Below, one piece after another: positions 43,401 through 51,000 of a stretch of DNA of 64,000 nucleotides. The DNA lies in NCBI RefSeq assembly GCF_039532605.1, contig NZ_BAAARY010000012.1, positions 58,725-122,724 of the forward strand, given 5' to 3'. The number at the start of each line of letters is the position of its first letter. Positions within the stretch are counted from its first letter, which is position 1. The translations under genes were made by a program, and so were the position numbers. The stretch is from Pilimelia columellifera. GTDB taxonomy: Bacteria > Actinomycetota > Actinomycetes > Mycobacteriales > Micromonosporaceae. The notes under the pieces were generated by a model. It worked only from the letters and a program-made list of their open reading frames with translations. It was not told the origin of the DNA and ran no database searches.

Positions 43401-46400
43401 GTGCACGATCGGCAGCGCGTCGAGGTCGCCGACGCCGTCCGCCGTCGGGCGTGGGTGGTGGATGGCGGCGGCCGGCCGCATGGCAGCGGCGAGGGCAGCC
43501 GGGGTACGTAACGTGAACACCTCGCGAGGGCTCACCGGCAGACCGGCGGCGCGGGCGCGGGTGGCCACGGTGATCGACAGAATGCTGTCGCCGCCGAGCC
43601 GGAAGAAGTCGCCGCCGTCGTCGACATGGTCGAGGCCGAGCACATCCGCGAAGATGCCGGCGAGGACCCTGGTCGGGTCGACCTGCCCGGCGCCGCCGGT
43701 GGGCGCCTGGCCGTCGGCGCTGTCCGCGGGGCGAGGAACGCGGGCTGCGTTCTCGTCCGACCCGGTCGGAGCGCCGCGCTGTGCCGGGACCGGCAACGCG
43801 CGACGGTCCAGCTTTCCGCCGGCGACGCGCGGCAGCTCGTCGAGGGTGACGATCACCGCCGGGACCAGCGGGGCCGGCAGGACGGCCGCGAGCGCCACCG
43901 TCAACGCCTCGGCGTCCAGCGCCACGCCGGCGGCGTACCCGACGAGCCGTCTGCCGCCGCGGCCGTCTGAGGCGGCGAGCACAGCGGCGTCGGCGACGCC
44001 CGGCAGCCGGCGCAGCGCGGCGGCCGCCTCGTCCGGCTCCACCCGCACGCCACGGATCTTCACCTGCTCATCGACCCGGCCGAGGAACCGCAGCACGCCG
44101 CGGGCATCGACGCTGACCCGGTCGCCGGTGCGGTACATCCGCCCGCCGGCCGGGCCGAACGGGTCGGCCACGAACGCGGCCGCCGTCAGCCCCGCGCGAC
44201 GGTGGTACCCGAGGGCCAACTGGTCGCCGGCCACGTACAGCTCGCCCGGGGCGCCCGCCGGCGCCTGCCTCAGCTGGCGGTCCAGCACGTACAGCCGGAC
44301 CGGGCCGACGGCCCGGCCGATGGGCGTCCACCCGTCGTCGTCGCCGGTCTGCCAGCTGGTGACCTGGATGGCCGACTCGGTGGGACCGTAGACGTTGGTC
44401 AGCGCGACGCCCGTCGACGCCCGCCACGAGCGCGCCAGCTCGACGTCGAGGGCCTCGCCGCCGGAGAACGCCCGGCGCAGGCTTCGCGCCCAGTCGCCGT
44501 CGGCCAGCTCGGGCTGGGCCAGCAGGGCCGCGTACATCGACGGGACCAGGTCAAGGGTGGTGACGGCGTGCTCGCGAACCAGCGCGGCCAGCCGCAGCGG
44601 GTCCCGGTGCGCGCCCGGCTCGGCGACCACCACGGCGCCGCCGACGCTCAGCGGCGCGAAGATCTCCTGCACGGACGGGTCGAAGGTGATCGCGTACTGG
44701 TGCAGGAACCGGTCGTCGGCGCCGACCCCGCGCCGTTCCGTCAGCCAGCGCAGCTGCCCGACGACCGCCCGGTGGCTGACCAGGACGCCTTTGGGCCGTC
44801 CGGTGGAGCCGGAGGTGTACATGAGGTACGCCGGCTGGTCCGGATCGACTACCACAGCCGGCGGGCCAGCCGCCGCCGCCTGGCCCGGGCCGTCGTCGTC
44901 CACGGTCGCCGGAACCTGCCGAACGCCCGGGATCCCCGGCCAGCCTGGGCCTGTCACCGCCACGCTCACCCCGGCGTCGGCGATGAGCGTGGCGGTGCGC
45001 TCGGCCGGGTGCTCGGCGTCCAACGGCAGGTACGTGCCGCCGGCCCGTAGCACCCCGAGCAGGGCGATGATCTGCGCCGCGCTGCGCGGCACGGCGACGG
45101 CCACGATGTCGCCGGGACGCGCCCCGGCGGCCCACAGCCGGCCGGCGAGCGCGCCGGCGGCAGCGTCGAGCTGGGCGTAGTCGAGGGTCCGGTCTCCGTC
45201 GATGACCGCGGTCGCCGTAGGCGTGGCCGCGACCTGCCGGCCGACCAGCTCCACCAACGACAGCTCCGCTCGGGCGGGATCGGCGTGCTCCGCGCCGACG
45301 AGGGCGGCGTGGACCAGCTCCCTTCGGTCGCCGCCGAGCAGGTCGAGGCAGCCCACGGGCCGCCTGCCGCCGTCGACGAGCTGCCCGAGGGCCAGTCGGA
45401 ACGCGGCCGCGAACTGCGCGGCCCGGCCGGCGTCCACCTGCGCCGGGTCGTGTTCGAGCCGCCACCGCAGCCGGTCCCCGACGGTGACGGTCAGCTCCAA
45501 CGGGTGGTGCCGGCTCTCGATGGTCACCGCGCCGGTGATCGGCAGGGTTCGCGCGCCCGGCGTCGGATAGTTCTCGACCACCAGCAGGGTGTCGGCCAGC
45601 GCCGGCAGGCCGGCCAGGCGTAGCAGCTCGCCGAGGCCGACGTGCTGGTGGTCGAGCAGGTCAGCCTGCTGTCGTTGCAACTGTTCCAGCGCCTCGGCCC
45701 ACGGCGTCCGGGGCGGGCTGGCGAACCGGACCGGCAAGGTGTTGACGAAAAGGCCGATGGCGTCCTCGACGCCGGGCAGCTGCGGCGGGCGTCCGGCGAC
45801 GGTCTGGTGGAACACCACGTCGTCGGCGCCGGTGGCCTGCCCGAGCGCGAGCGCGAACGCTCCCTGTAGGACGGTGGCCACGGTGAGCCCGTGGGTTCGC
45901 GCGGCGGCCGTCAACGCTGCCGTCTCCTCGACGGTCAGCCCGCTGGCGACGACCGCGGTCCCGGGCTCTCCGCATGCGACGCCCGCGGTCTCCGCGCCCC
46001 GGACGGGCGGCGCGTCGGCGGGGGTCGGCGCCGTGGCGGACTCGGCGACGAGAGTGGGCGCGTCGACGCCGGCCAGCGCCTTCCCCCATGCGGCCCGGGC
46101 CGCGTCGTGATCCCGCGACGCGCGCCACCGCGCCAGCTGAGCCGTGGTGTCCAACGCCCCGCCGAGACCGCGTCCCTGGTAGGCGGCGGCCAGCTCGCGC
46201 AGCAGGATCGGCTCGGACCACCCGTCGGCGACGGCGTGGTGGATGGTCAGCGCCAGCCAGCGCCGGTCCTCGCCCCGGACCAGCACGGCCCGTAGCAGCG
46301 GCGGCTGCCCGAGGTCGAAGCCGGCGGCGCGCTCGGCGGTGACCAGCGCGGCCAGGCGCGGGTCGAGGCCGCCGTCGTCCGGGTTCGGCGCCGTGGCGGG

Positions 46401-49400
46401 CAGGTCCACCAGGCGCAGCTCGCGGAACGGTGTCCGCGCCTGTCCGGCGACGACCTGCACGACCGTCCCGTCGGCCAGCTGCCGCAGCCCGGTGCGCAGC
46501 GCTGGATGCCGGGCGACGACCGCGTCCAGGGCCGCGCGCAGCGCGTCGGCGTCGACGGGTCCGTCCAGGGTGAGCACCTGCGCCACGGTGTACTCGTCCG
46601 CGTCGGTGACGGCGGCGCTGAAGAACATGCCGGCCTGCAACGGGCTCGCCGGCCAGAGGTCGGCGCCGTCGACGGCGTCGACCTCCTGTTGGGTGAGCCG
46701 GACCAGTGGGAAGTCGGCCGGGGTGGCCCCGCCGAACCCGGGCCGCCGGCTGGCGGCCACGATCTCGGCGAGCACCGCGACCCAACCGTCGGCCAGCTCG
46801 GCGACGGCCTCCGCCGGCAGCACCCGGCCCGGCCAGGTGAACGCCGCCGACAGCCGGGGCCCGCCGGTCTCGTCCCGTACCGCGGCGTCGACCTCAAGCT
46901 GGTGGGTCAGCGGCATCGCCGGGTCGCGGTCCTCGCGCACCGGGTCGTCGCCGAGGACCGCCCAGTCTCCGTCGCCGGCGCCGAAGCGGCCCAGGTAGTT
47001 GAACAGGATGCGCGGGGTCGGGCCGCCGGCCAGCTCCGGCAGCATTCCGTAGCCGATGCCGTGGTCGGGCACGGCGCGCAGCTGCTCCTTGACCCGCTTG
47101 ATGGCGTCGGCGAGGCCGTCCGCGCCGGTGGCGGGCCCTGGGTCCAGCCGGACCGGGAACAGGGTGGTGAACCAGCCGACGGTGCGCGACAGGTCCAGTC
47201 CGGCGATCTCCTCGCGGCCGTGCCCCTCCAGTTCGATGAGGACGTCGTGGCCGGGGTGACCGGCGCGTTCGCGGCGCCACCGGCCCAGCGCGACGGCGAA
47301 CGCGGCGAGCAGGACGTCGTTGACGCGGCCTCGGAACGCGGCCGGGATCGCGCCGAGCAGCGGCGCGGTCAATCCGTCGGGCAGGCTGACCACCTGCCGC
47401 CGGGCGGTCGCCGCGGTGTCCTTGGCCCGGTCCAGCGGGGCCGCGCCGATCGGCGGGTCGCCGGCCGCCAGGGTCGCCTGCCAGTACGACGTTTCGGCCT
47501 GCCGATCGACGGCGTTGGCCTGTTGGGCCAGCGCCCAGCGGCCGAACGAGGTGGGGACCGGCGTCAGCTCCACCGGGCGCCCGGCGGCGACGGCCGTCCA
47601 GCCGGCGGCGAGGTCGTCGGTGAGGATGCGCCAGGTGACGCCGTCGGCGATGGCGTGGTGCAGCACGATCGCCAGCCGCGCCGCGTCGGCGGCCACCGGC
47701 AGCAGAACCGCCTGGAGCACGACTCCGTCGCGGGGGGCCAGCCGGCTGACAGCGGCTCGGACGGCCGCGTCGTCGGTCAGGTCGCTGGCGCCGACGGACA
47801 GCAAATGGGCGGCGCGCACCGCCCCGACCGGGGCGACGTCGAGGCCGCCGTCGGGCAGCAGCCGTGAGCGCAGCAGGTCGTGTCGGTCGATGAGGCGCTG
47901 GAGCAGTTCAATGGCGGTTTCGGTGGTCAGGTCGGCCGGGGCGCGCCACACGGTCGCCTGGTAGAAGCGGTCGACCGGGCTGTCCAGGTCGCGCAGCCAG
48001 CGCAGGATCGGAGTGGCCGGCAGCGGGCCGGTCCACCCGTCGTGGGCGACCGGCGCGCTGGCGCGTTGGTCGGCCAGGGCGGCGAGCGCCGCGACGCTCT
48101 GGTGCTCGAACACCTCCCGCGGGGTGATCGTCAGCCCGGCCTGGCGGGCCGCGCTCACCAGGCTGATGGCCACGATGCTGTCCCCGCCGAGGGCGAAGAA
48201 GCCGTCGTCGACACCGACCGTCGGTAGCCTCAGGGTCTGGGCGAACAGTCCGGCCAGGACTGTCTCGGTCGGGGTGCGCGGGGCGGCGTCGCCGGTGGCG
48301 GCGTGCCAGTCCGGCTCGGGCAGCGCGGCGACGTCGAGCTTGCCGTTGGCGTTGCGTGGGAGTGGGCCGGCGAGCACGACGTACGCGGACGGGACCATGT
48401 GTTCGGGCAGCGTGACGGCGGCGTGGGCCCGAAGCGCGGCAGGTTCGGCGCCTGGGCCGGCCGGGTGCAGGTAGGCCACCAGCCGGGTCACGCCCCGGTG
48501 GTCGCGGCGGGGGAGCGCCGCGGCGGCGGCGACTGACGGGTGCCGCATGAGGACGCTCTCGATCTCGCCGGGCTCGATCCGGAATCCGCGGATCTTCAGC
48601 TGGCTGTCGGAGCGGCCGAGGAAGTCCAGGTTCCCGTCGGCGCGCCAGCGCGCCCGGTCCCCGGTGCGGTACATCCGGGCCCCGCCACCGGTGAACGGGT
48701 CGGCGACGAACCGTTGCGCCGTGAGGCCGGGCTGTCCCCGGTAGCCGCGGGCCACCCCACGGCCGGCGACGTACAGCTCGCCTTCCTGACCGACCGGGAC
48801 CGGGCGCAGCGCGTCGTCGAGCAGGTAGCAGCGGGTGTTCGGGTCGGGCGCGCCGATGGGCGCGGGCCCGTCCAGGTCCGGTGTGGCCAGCCACAGGGTG
48901 GAGTTGACGGTGGTCTCGGTGAGTCCGTAGGCCACCACCACGCGGAGTTTGGCCCCCCAGCGGGCGACGAGCGCGGCCGGCACGGCCTCGGTGCCGACGA
49001 CCAGCGTCATCGCGTCCGGCAGCTGGCACTGCTCCGGCAGCGCGGCCACGAGCGCGGGCGGCAGGATGGCGTGGCTGACCTCGTTCGCGGCCAGGTGTTC
49101 GGTCAGTTCAGGGCCGGGGACCCGACGATCGGGCGGGATGATCACCAGCGTGCCGCCGACGCACAGCGACATCACCATGTCCCAGACGGCGACGTCGAAC
49201 CCGAGCGAGGCGAACTGCGCGATCCGGCTGTCGCCGGTGACGCCGAGCCGTTCGGTGGCGGTGACGATGAGGCTGCCGATGCCGTCGTGAGTGACCAGCA
49301 CGCCCTTGGGCTTACCGGTGGAGCCGGAGGTGTAGATGAGGTAGGCGGCGTCGTCGAGCCCGATCGGCAGGTCGAGGTTGGACGGGTCCAGGGTGGCGTG

Positions 49401-49859
49401 CGCGGGGTCGTTGACGGCCACCGGGCGCAGGCCTTGTAGCTCGTCGACCCCCTGCGGTTCGGCCGGGTCGGCGGTGACCGCCAGCCGGGCGCCGGAGTCA
49501 GCCACCAGGTGGCCGAGCCGGGCGCCCGGCTGGTCGAGGTCCAGCGGCAGGTACGCCGCCCCGCACTTGAGCGTCGCGAGCACCGCCACGACCGCGTCGA
49601 TGCCGCGAGGCAGGGCGATCGCGACGATGTCGCCGCGTCGGCCGCCGGCCGCGCGCAACGCCCTGGCCAGCCGGTTCGCTGAGGCGTTGAGCTGCGCGTA
49701 CGTCAGGCGCCCACCGTCGCAGACGACGGCGGTGGCGTCCGGCCGGCTGGCCGCCACCGCCTCGAACGCCGCCGGCCAGGTGGCCTCCGGGGCGGGCGTG
49801 TCGGCCCGGACGCCGAGGGCGAACGAGGCTGGCTGCGGTCCACTGTCGGCGTGCGGCAT
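34488..49859 (-). CDS. Four-module siderophore NRPS (A-T-E-C-A-T-E-C-A-T-C-A-T-C)
   Basis: 5123 residues from ATG at 49859 (AGGAGAG seven bases upstream). Domains by rough residue: A1 30-510 (YTSGSTGKPKG near 175), T1 near 558 (GGDS), E1 590-1050 (HHAIADG, EGHGRE), C2 1060-1500 (HHAVADG), A2 1530-2030, T2 near 2088, E2 2130-2590 (HHLAVDG, ERHGR), C3 2590-3020 (HHLIAWDG), A3 3030-3540, T3 near 3586, C4 3650-4080 (HHIATDE), A4 4090-4600, T4 near 4642, terminal C5 4705-5123 (DYLAVDE, no catalytic His). No thioesterase. By hand alignment to GrsA the codes are A1 DVWIVGAVNK, A2 DPQDFGVIQK, A3 DMENLGLINK and A4 DVFILGAVNK. A3 equals the known hydroxyornithine code. A1 and A4 are alike, fitting formyl-hydroxyornithine at positions 1 and 4. 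The layout matches erythrochelin/foroxymithine synthetases; residues 1 and 2 should be D. Confidence 0.95.
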   Translation of the reverse strand: MPHADSGPQPASFALGVRADTPAPEATWPAAFEAVAASRPDATAVVCDGGRLTYAQLNASANRLARALRAAGGRRGDIVAIALPRGIDAVVAVLATLKCGAAYLPLDLDQPGARLGHLVADSGARLAVTADPAEPQGVDELQGLRPVAVNDPAHATLDPSNLDLPIGLDDAAYLIYTSGSTGKPKGVLVTHDGIGSLIVTATERLGVTGDSRIAQFASLGFDVAVWDMVMSLCVGGTLVIIPPDRRVPGPELTEHLAANEVSHAILPPALVAALPEQCQLPDAMTLVVGTEAVPAALVARWGAKLRVVVAYGLTETTVNSTLWLATPDLDGPAPIGAPDPNTRCYLLDDALRPVPVGQEGELYVAGRGVARGYRGQPGLTAQRFVADPFTGGGARMYRTGDRARWRADGNLDFLGRSDSQLKIRGFRIEPGEIESVLMRHPSVAAAAALPRRDHRGVTRLVAYLHPAGPGAEPAALRAHAAVTLPEHMVPSAYVVLAGPLPRNANGKLDVAALPEPDWHAATGDAAPRTPTETVLAGLFAQTLRLPTVGVDDGFFALGGDSIVAISLVSAARQAGLTITPREVFEHQSVAALAALADQRASAPVAHDGWTGPLPATPILRWLRDLDSPVDRFYQATVWRAPADLTTETAIELLQRLIDRHDLLRSRLLPDGGLDVAPVGAVRAAHLLSVGASDLTDDAAVRAAVSRLAPRDGVVLQAVLLPVAADAARLAIVLHHAIADGVTWRILTDDLAAGWTAVAAGRPVELTPVPTSFGRWALAQQANAVDRQAETSYWQATLAAGDPPIGAAPLDRAKDTAATARRQVVSLPDGLTAPLLGAIPAAFRGRVNDVLLAAFAVALGRWRRERAGHPGHDVLIELEGHGREEIAGLDLSRTVGWFTTLFPVRLDPGPATGADGLADAIKRVKEQLRAVPDHGIGYGMLPELAGGPTPRILFNYLGRFGAGDGDWAVLGDDPVREDRDPAMPLTHQLEVDAAVRDETGGPRLSAAFTWPGRVLPAEAVAELADGWVAVLAEIVAASRRPGFGGATPADFPLVRLTQQEVDAVDGADLWPASPLQAGMFFSAAVTDADEYTVAQVLTLDGPVDADALRAALDAVVARHPALRTGLRQLADGTVVQVVAGQARTPFRELRLVDLPATAPNPDDGGLDPRLAALVTAERAAGFDLGQPPLLRAVLVRGEDRRWLALTIHHAVADGWSEPILLRELAAAYQGRGLGGALDTTAQLARWRASRDHDAARAAWGKALAGVDAPTLVAESATAPTPADAPPVRGAETAGVACGEPGTAVVASGLTVEETAALTAAARTHGLTVATVLQGAFALALGQATGADDVVFHQTVAGRPPQLPGVEDAIGLFVNTLPVRFASPPRTPWAEALEQLQRQQADLLDHQHVGLGELLRLAGLPALADTLLVVENYPTPGARTLPITGAVTIESRHHPLELTVTVGDRLRWRLEHDPAQVDAGRAAQFAAAFRLALGQLVDGGRRPVGCLDLLGGDRRELVHAALVGAEHADPARAELSLVELVGRQVAATPTATAVIDGDRTLDYAQLDAAAGALAGRLWAAGARPGDIVAVAVPRSAAQIIALLGVLRAGGTYLPLDAEHPAERTATLIADAGVSVAVTGPGWPGIPGVRQVPATVDDDGPGQAAAAGPPAVVVDPDQPAYLMYTSGSTGRPKGVLVSHRAVVGQLRWLTERRGVGADDRFLHQYAITFDPSVQEIFAPLSVGGAVVVAEPGAHRDPLRLAALVREHAVTTLDLVPSMYAALLAQPELADGDWARSLRRAFSGGEALDVELARSWRASTGVALTNVYGPTESAIQVTSWQTGDDDGWTPIGRAVGPVRLYVLDRQLRQAPAGAPGELYVAGDQLALGYHRRAGLTAAAFVADPFGPAGGRMYRTGDRVSVDARGVLRFLGRVDEQVKIRGVRVEPDEAAAALRRLPGVADAAVLAASDGRGGRRLVGYAAGVALDAEALTVALAAVLPAPLVPAVIVTLDELPRVAGGKLDRRALPVPAQRGAPTGSDENAARVPRPADSADGQAPTGGAGQVDPTRVLAGIFADVLGLDHVDDGGDFFRLGGDSILSITVATRARAAGLPVSPREVFTLRTPAALAAAMRPAAAIHHPRPTADGVGDLDALPIVHQLRTDGGTIDRFHLSLLVQTPAGASAEQLTRVVDGLIERHDALRLALTRVAGVLWSLAVRPVGSVSASGLLRRVDLAGLDEQRRAATLQQAADAAVGRLSPDDGVLLQAVHFDCGPHEPGRLLLATHHLAVDGVSWRIMLADLAQAWTAVVAGEAPALAPVGESLRGYSRRLTAAAADPGRLAELEHWAATLAPGAELVAGVRRGGTVGAAGKHELTVPPRVTRALLSQVPAATGAEVTEAMLAALAVAVARWRGGSGELLVDVERHGRADLDGVDLTRTVGWLTSVHPVRLPAGDEPAALLTQVAERVRKAPDQGLGYGLLRYLNAQTAPLLAALPGAQVLFNYYGRFPAATGGDWEPAPERLDLPYDADLALPYALQIDAVCHDTTDGPTLAATLTWPDGQGGLSAADAAALADGWRGALCELTESVRGGQDAGRPETWPLSPLQRGIHFHATFGGQDVYTAQDVYRFDHRLDADRLRSAGSALLARHAALRTGIIVDDAGDPAQVLAEVRELPLTEVDLSELTPAEQAERLAQVLELDRGLRFDLASPPLCRLTLLRLGATDTLALSHHLIAWDGWSQGIVLAELLDLYAAGGDAAALEPPGEYRTYLEWLGGQDEQAGIAAWRDALADLDGPTLVAPAAAGVEPTEPLRHVAELGAERVRRLRDTARRHGVTVNTVVSTAWAMVLGGLTGRTDVTFGATVSGRPAELPGAGDTVGMFLNTVPLRLRLRPDEQVGDLLRRAQDERAALMAYDHIGLADIQRSTGPLFDTLYVFQNFADADALDALRRRHGIAEITSRDATHFPLTLVVTPGTSMRLTLLRQPGAVDADTAAALAARLGATVDRLCGDGPVAAVDTVTDAELAGLRAGWNASAAPMIGDTVAELLAAQAARTPDETALVVGDQRLTYAELDGRINAMARLLLDRGAGPERVVALALPRSVEMVVALFAVLRAGAAYLPLDLDHPTDRLDWMIDDTDPTCLLSTTAVAATLNAAATTVLLDDPAVVAELTARSGAPLADEETPGFGRDVADRLEHPAYLIYTSGSTGRPKGVVTPYRGLTNMQLNHQREVFGPAIAAAGGRRLRIAHTVSFAFDMSWEELLWLVEGHEVHVCDEQLRRDATALVAYCDAHAVDVVNVTPTYAQLLIEEGLLAAGPGRRRPALVLLGGEAVSDAVWSSLRDTDSVYGYNLYGPTEYTINTLGGSTFDSDTPTVGRAIANTRAYVLDARLRPTPPGAPGELHIAGVGLARGYHARPGLTASRFVADPYGPAGGRMYRTGDLVRQRPDGNLDFLGRTDDQVKIRGYRVELGEVATALQEQAEVGQAVVVVDHGGPVARLVGYLVPSGGPADPGLADTLRERLAGRLPEHMVPAALVSLDALPLTVNGKLDTAALPRPAAGGGGREPAGPVEKALADLYAELLGLESVSADDHFFALGGHSLLATRLVSRARSGIGAELTVRDLFEAPTVAALARRAQAAAGRTGRPALAPGRRPDRLPLSAAQQRLWLLQQVEPESPAYNFPLVLGLDGEPDVTALTGALADLADRHESLRTVFPVVDGVPTQRVLPAASIPVEVLDGDVAALALATVHRPFDLSVEPPLRATLIRHDGGCALALTLHHIATDEWSDRPFLADLDHAYRARLAGRAPTWAALPVQYADYTLWQRELLGDPAEPTSRAAGQLDFWQRALDGAPPELELPTDRARAASPTFAGAEHEFPIDGAVAAGLRDLSARTGASMFMLLHAAVATLLHRLGAGCDLPIGAPVAGRDDAALDDLVGFFVNTLTLRADLSGDPTFVELAGRVREGALAAFANADVPFEAVVERLNPPRSLARNPLFQVMVGYHARSGDDTVRLGDLAGSWLPVEHRAAKFDLVFSFAEHTDTGRLGCRLEYATDLFDPSTATAIGRRLELVLAAVTADPDRRVGGVDVLLPGEAERLLRGWNQTGRDVPALSWPDLFDAVATDRPDAVAVVDETGEWTYRQLAARANQHARLLADAGVAAGSVVALGLPRRRELIAVVLGVLQLGAAYLPLELTHPAERLAHQLTDSGAELVVTTTGAAVPAAPVVRRLLLDDPATAAALDAADPAPPARAPIPLDAAAYVIYTSGSTGRPKGVCVPHEGIASLLATAIDRMRLTPDARVLQFASFGFDVAVFEQVMALCHGGTLVLCPESARVAGPALTAFTAAHRITHLILPPSLVAALPPGCELPEGATILVGTETVPPDLIGRWAGRLNLLGAYGLTEATVNSTLWQSSPGWSAAVPIGVPDPNTRCYVLDDAMRPTPPGVAGELYVGGRGLARGYLGQPGLTASRFVADPFGPAGARVYRTGDRARWRPDGNLDFLGRLDDQVKIRGFRIELGEVAAALAAHPQVVQAAAVVDRDGPLARLVGYVHRAPSASPDDEVEPADGEGLRAFAARTLPEHMVPAMVIVLDGPLPLTSNGKLDRRALPAPDWAGLAGDDEPSTDDEKALTGIVAELLRLPRVGVRDDFFALGGHSMLAMLLVGRISAHLGAQLSIRDVFDAPTVAGLARRLAGAAGDARPALGAGDRPTVLPLAPPQRHRAIPGARWDHALALHAPTGFDVTALRGAWHDLCLRHEPLRTGYLSRLDGPAEQRLLDPAPLREVAVTDRPLAEAMAAIAATRPAPTPDEPPLRAYLLSAGDGQALLLTMDYLAVDEWSVLPLCDDLAAAYAARGVGAAPAWSPLPVGYGDYTRWQETLLGDPADPASRHARQLGWWRQQLAGVPPLRLPCRGVVGELAAGRARIGGEVAMPIDLALRGAADQLARATGSSLFMVLHTALAAVLTAHDAGDDLPIGALVAGRTDQQLADLVGCFAQPVTLRTDTSGDPTVTELLRRVRATTLAALDHQDVPYAAVRAATLGADPRVLVAHHEQADLASPGGGGFDAVPTGAAHADLTLSFYEPRGAGPVECYLGYATDLFGEADARRLADDLLHAVAAMAADPTRPISTLRRNP

Positions 49860-49887
49860 GGCGGTTCTCTCCTGAACAGGCGCGGGG

Positions 49888-50889
49888 TTACTTGCTCAGC
49901 TGCGGCAGGACCTGGTCGAGCGCGTAGGGGATGCTGAGCACGGTGTTGAAGGACATCGCTGCGGCCACCGGCGGGTTCTCGTAGTCCAGGAACAGGTGCC
50001 GGCCCTCCTGGGCGACTTTGAGCCTCCGGTACAGGTTGTTGGCCATCAGCTGCTTCTGGGTGTCACCGCCGGTGACGAACCAGACGAGCCGGTCGCCGTC
50101 GAGCAGGTCGAAGCGCTCGAAGCTGAGATCGGCGACGTTCTGGGCGCCCAGGGCCTTGGTGTACGCGGGCGAGGCGACGAAGCCCAGCTCCTTCATGAAG
50201 ATCATTTTCGGGTCGTTCGGGGAGAACGCCGAGTACTTGCCAGCCTCGTAGATCTCGGCGATGGCGACGGTCTTGCCCGCCCACTGCGGGCTCGCGGCGC
50301 GGGCCGCGGCGAACCTGGCGTCCACCCTGGCGATGAGCGTCTCGATCTTGGCGCTCTGGCCGACGGCCTTGCCGATGTTGCGGGTCATGTCCCGCCACGG
50401 CGCCTGGTAGTCGGCGAAGCCCTTGGGCTGCGCCACCACCGGAGCGATCTTGCTGAGCGTCTCGTACTGTTCCTTCTTCATCCCCGAGTACTGGGCGATG
50501 ATCAGGTCTGGGCGGACGGCGGCGACCTGCTCCAGGTTGTACTCGTCGCGCTTGCCGACGATCGTCGGCGTCACGCCGCCCCAGACCGGTTGCGCCCACG
50601 GCCACTTGCCGAACGGCTTCTCCTCGAACCAGTCGACGACGCCGACCGGCTTGAGCCCCAGGGCCAGGACCGCGTCGGCGTCGCTGAGCCCGAGCGTGAC
50701 GACCCGCTGCGGGGCCGCCTTGATCTCGGTAGTGCCGTACTTGTGCTCGACGCTGACCGGGAACGCCCCGGCGGCCGGCGACGTGCCGGCGGCGGGCGTG
50801 GACTCGGCGCCGCCGCAGGCGGCCAGGCTCGCCGTTACGGCGAGCGCGGTGAGCGCGGCGACCAGCCGCGCGCGGGTTCTTCCGGACAT
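49888..50889 (-). CDS. Ferric siderophore-binding lipoprotein (FecB/FepB type)
   Basis: 333 residues from ATG at 50889 (MSGRTRARLVAALTALAV) with AAGGA about ten bases upstream. The signal ends in a lipobox SLAACGG, so the protein is lipid-anchored outside the cell. The mature part has the class III binding fold: RVVTLGLSDADAVLALGLKPVGVVDW, ERFDLLDGDRLVWFV and ALDQVLPQLSK. This type presents ferric siderophores to FecCD permeases. The cognate importer genes are at 25.0-28.0 kb. It lies 28 bases upstream of the NRPS in the same direction, so both are probably on one iron-controlled transcript. Confidence 0.93.
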   Translation of the reverse strand: MSGRTRARLVAALTALAVTASLAACGGAESTPAAGTSPAAGAFPVSVEHKYGTTEIKAAPQRVVTLGLSDADAVLALGLKPVGVVDWFEEKPFGKWPWAQPVWGGVTPTIVGKRDEYNLEQVAAVRPDLIIAQYSGMKKEQYETLSKIAPVVAQPKGFADYQAPWRDMTRNIGKAVGQSAKIETLIARVDARFAAARAASPQWAGKTVAIAEIYEAGKYSAFSPNDPKMIFMKELGFVASPAYTKALGAQNVADLSFERFDLLDGDRLVWFVTGGDTQKQLMANNLYRRLKVAQEGRHLFLDYENPPVAAAMSFNTVLSIPYALDQVLPQLSK

Positions 50890-51000
50890 GCGTGTGTTTC
50901 CTTTCCACAGCCGTGCCACGGCGGGCACGGAGTCAGGGCGCGCACGGGCGCAGCGAACGGCGAGCCGCGGACCCGACCGCCGACGAGGGCGCCGGTGCGC

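Noticed and set aside
35359..49000. Many long open frames on both strands inside the NRPS region (for example 36013-37830, 39304-41565, 41641-43239).
   Set aside because: They are out-of-frame shadows in GC-rich DNA: their translations are rich in Arg, Pro and Gly and show no family motifs, while the NRPS frame carries all expected domain motifs.
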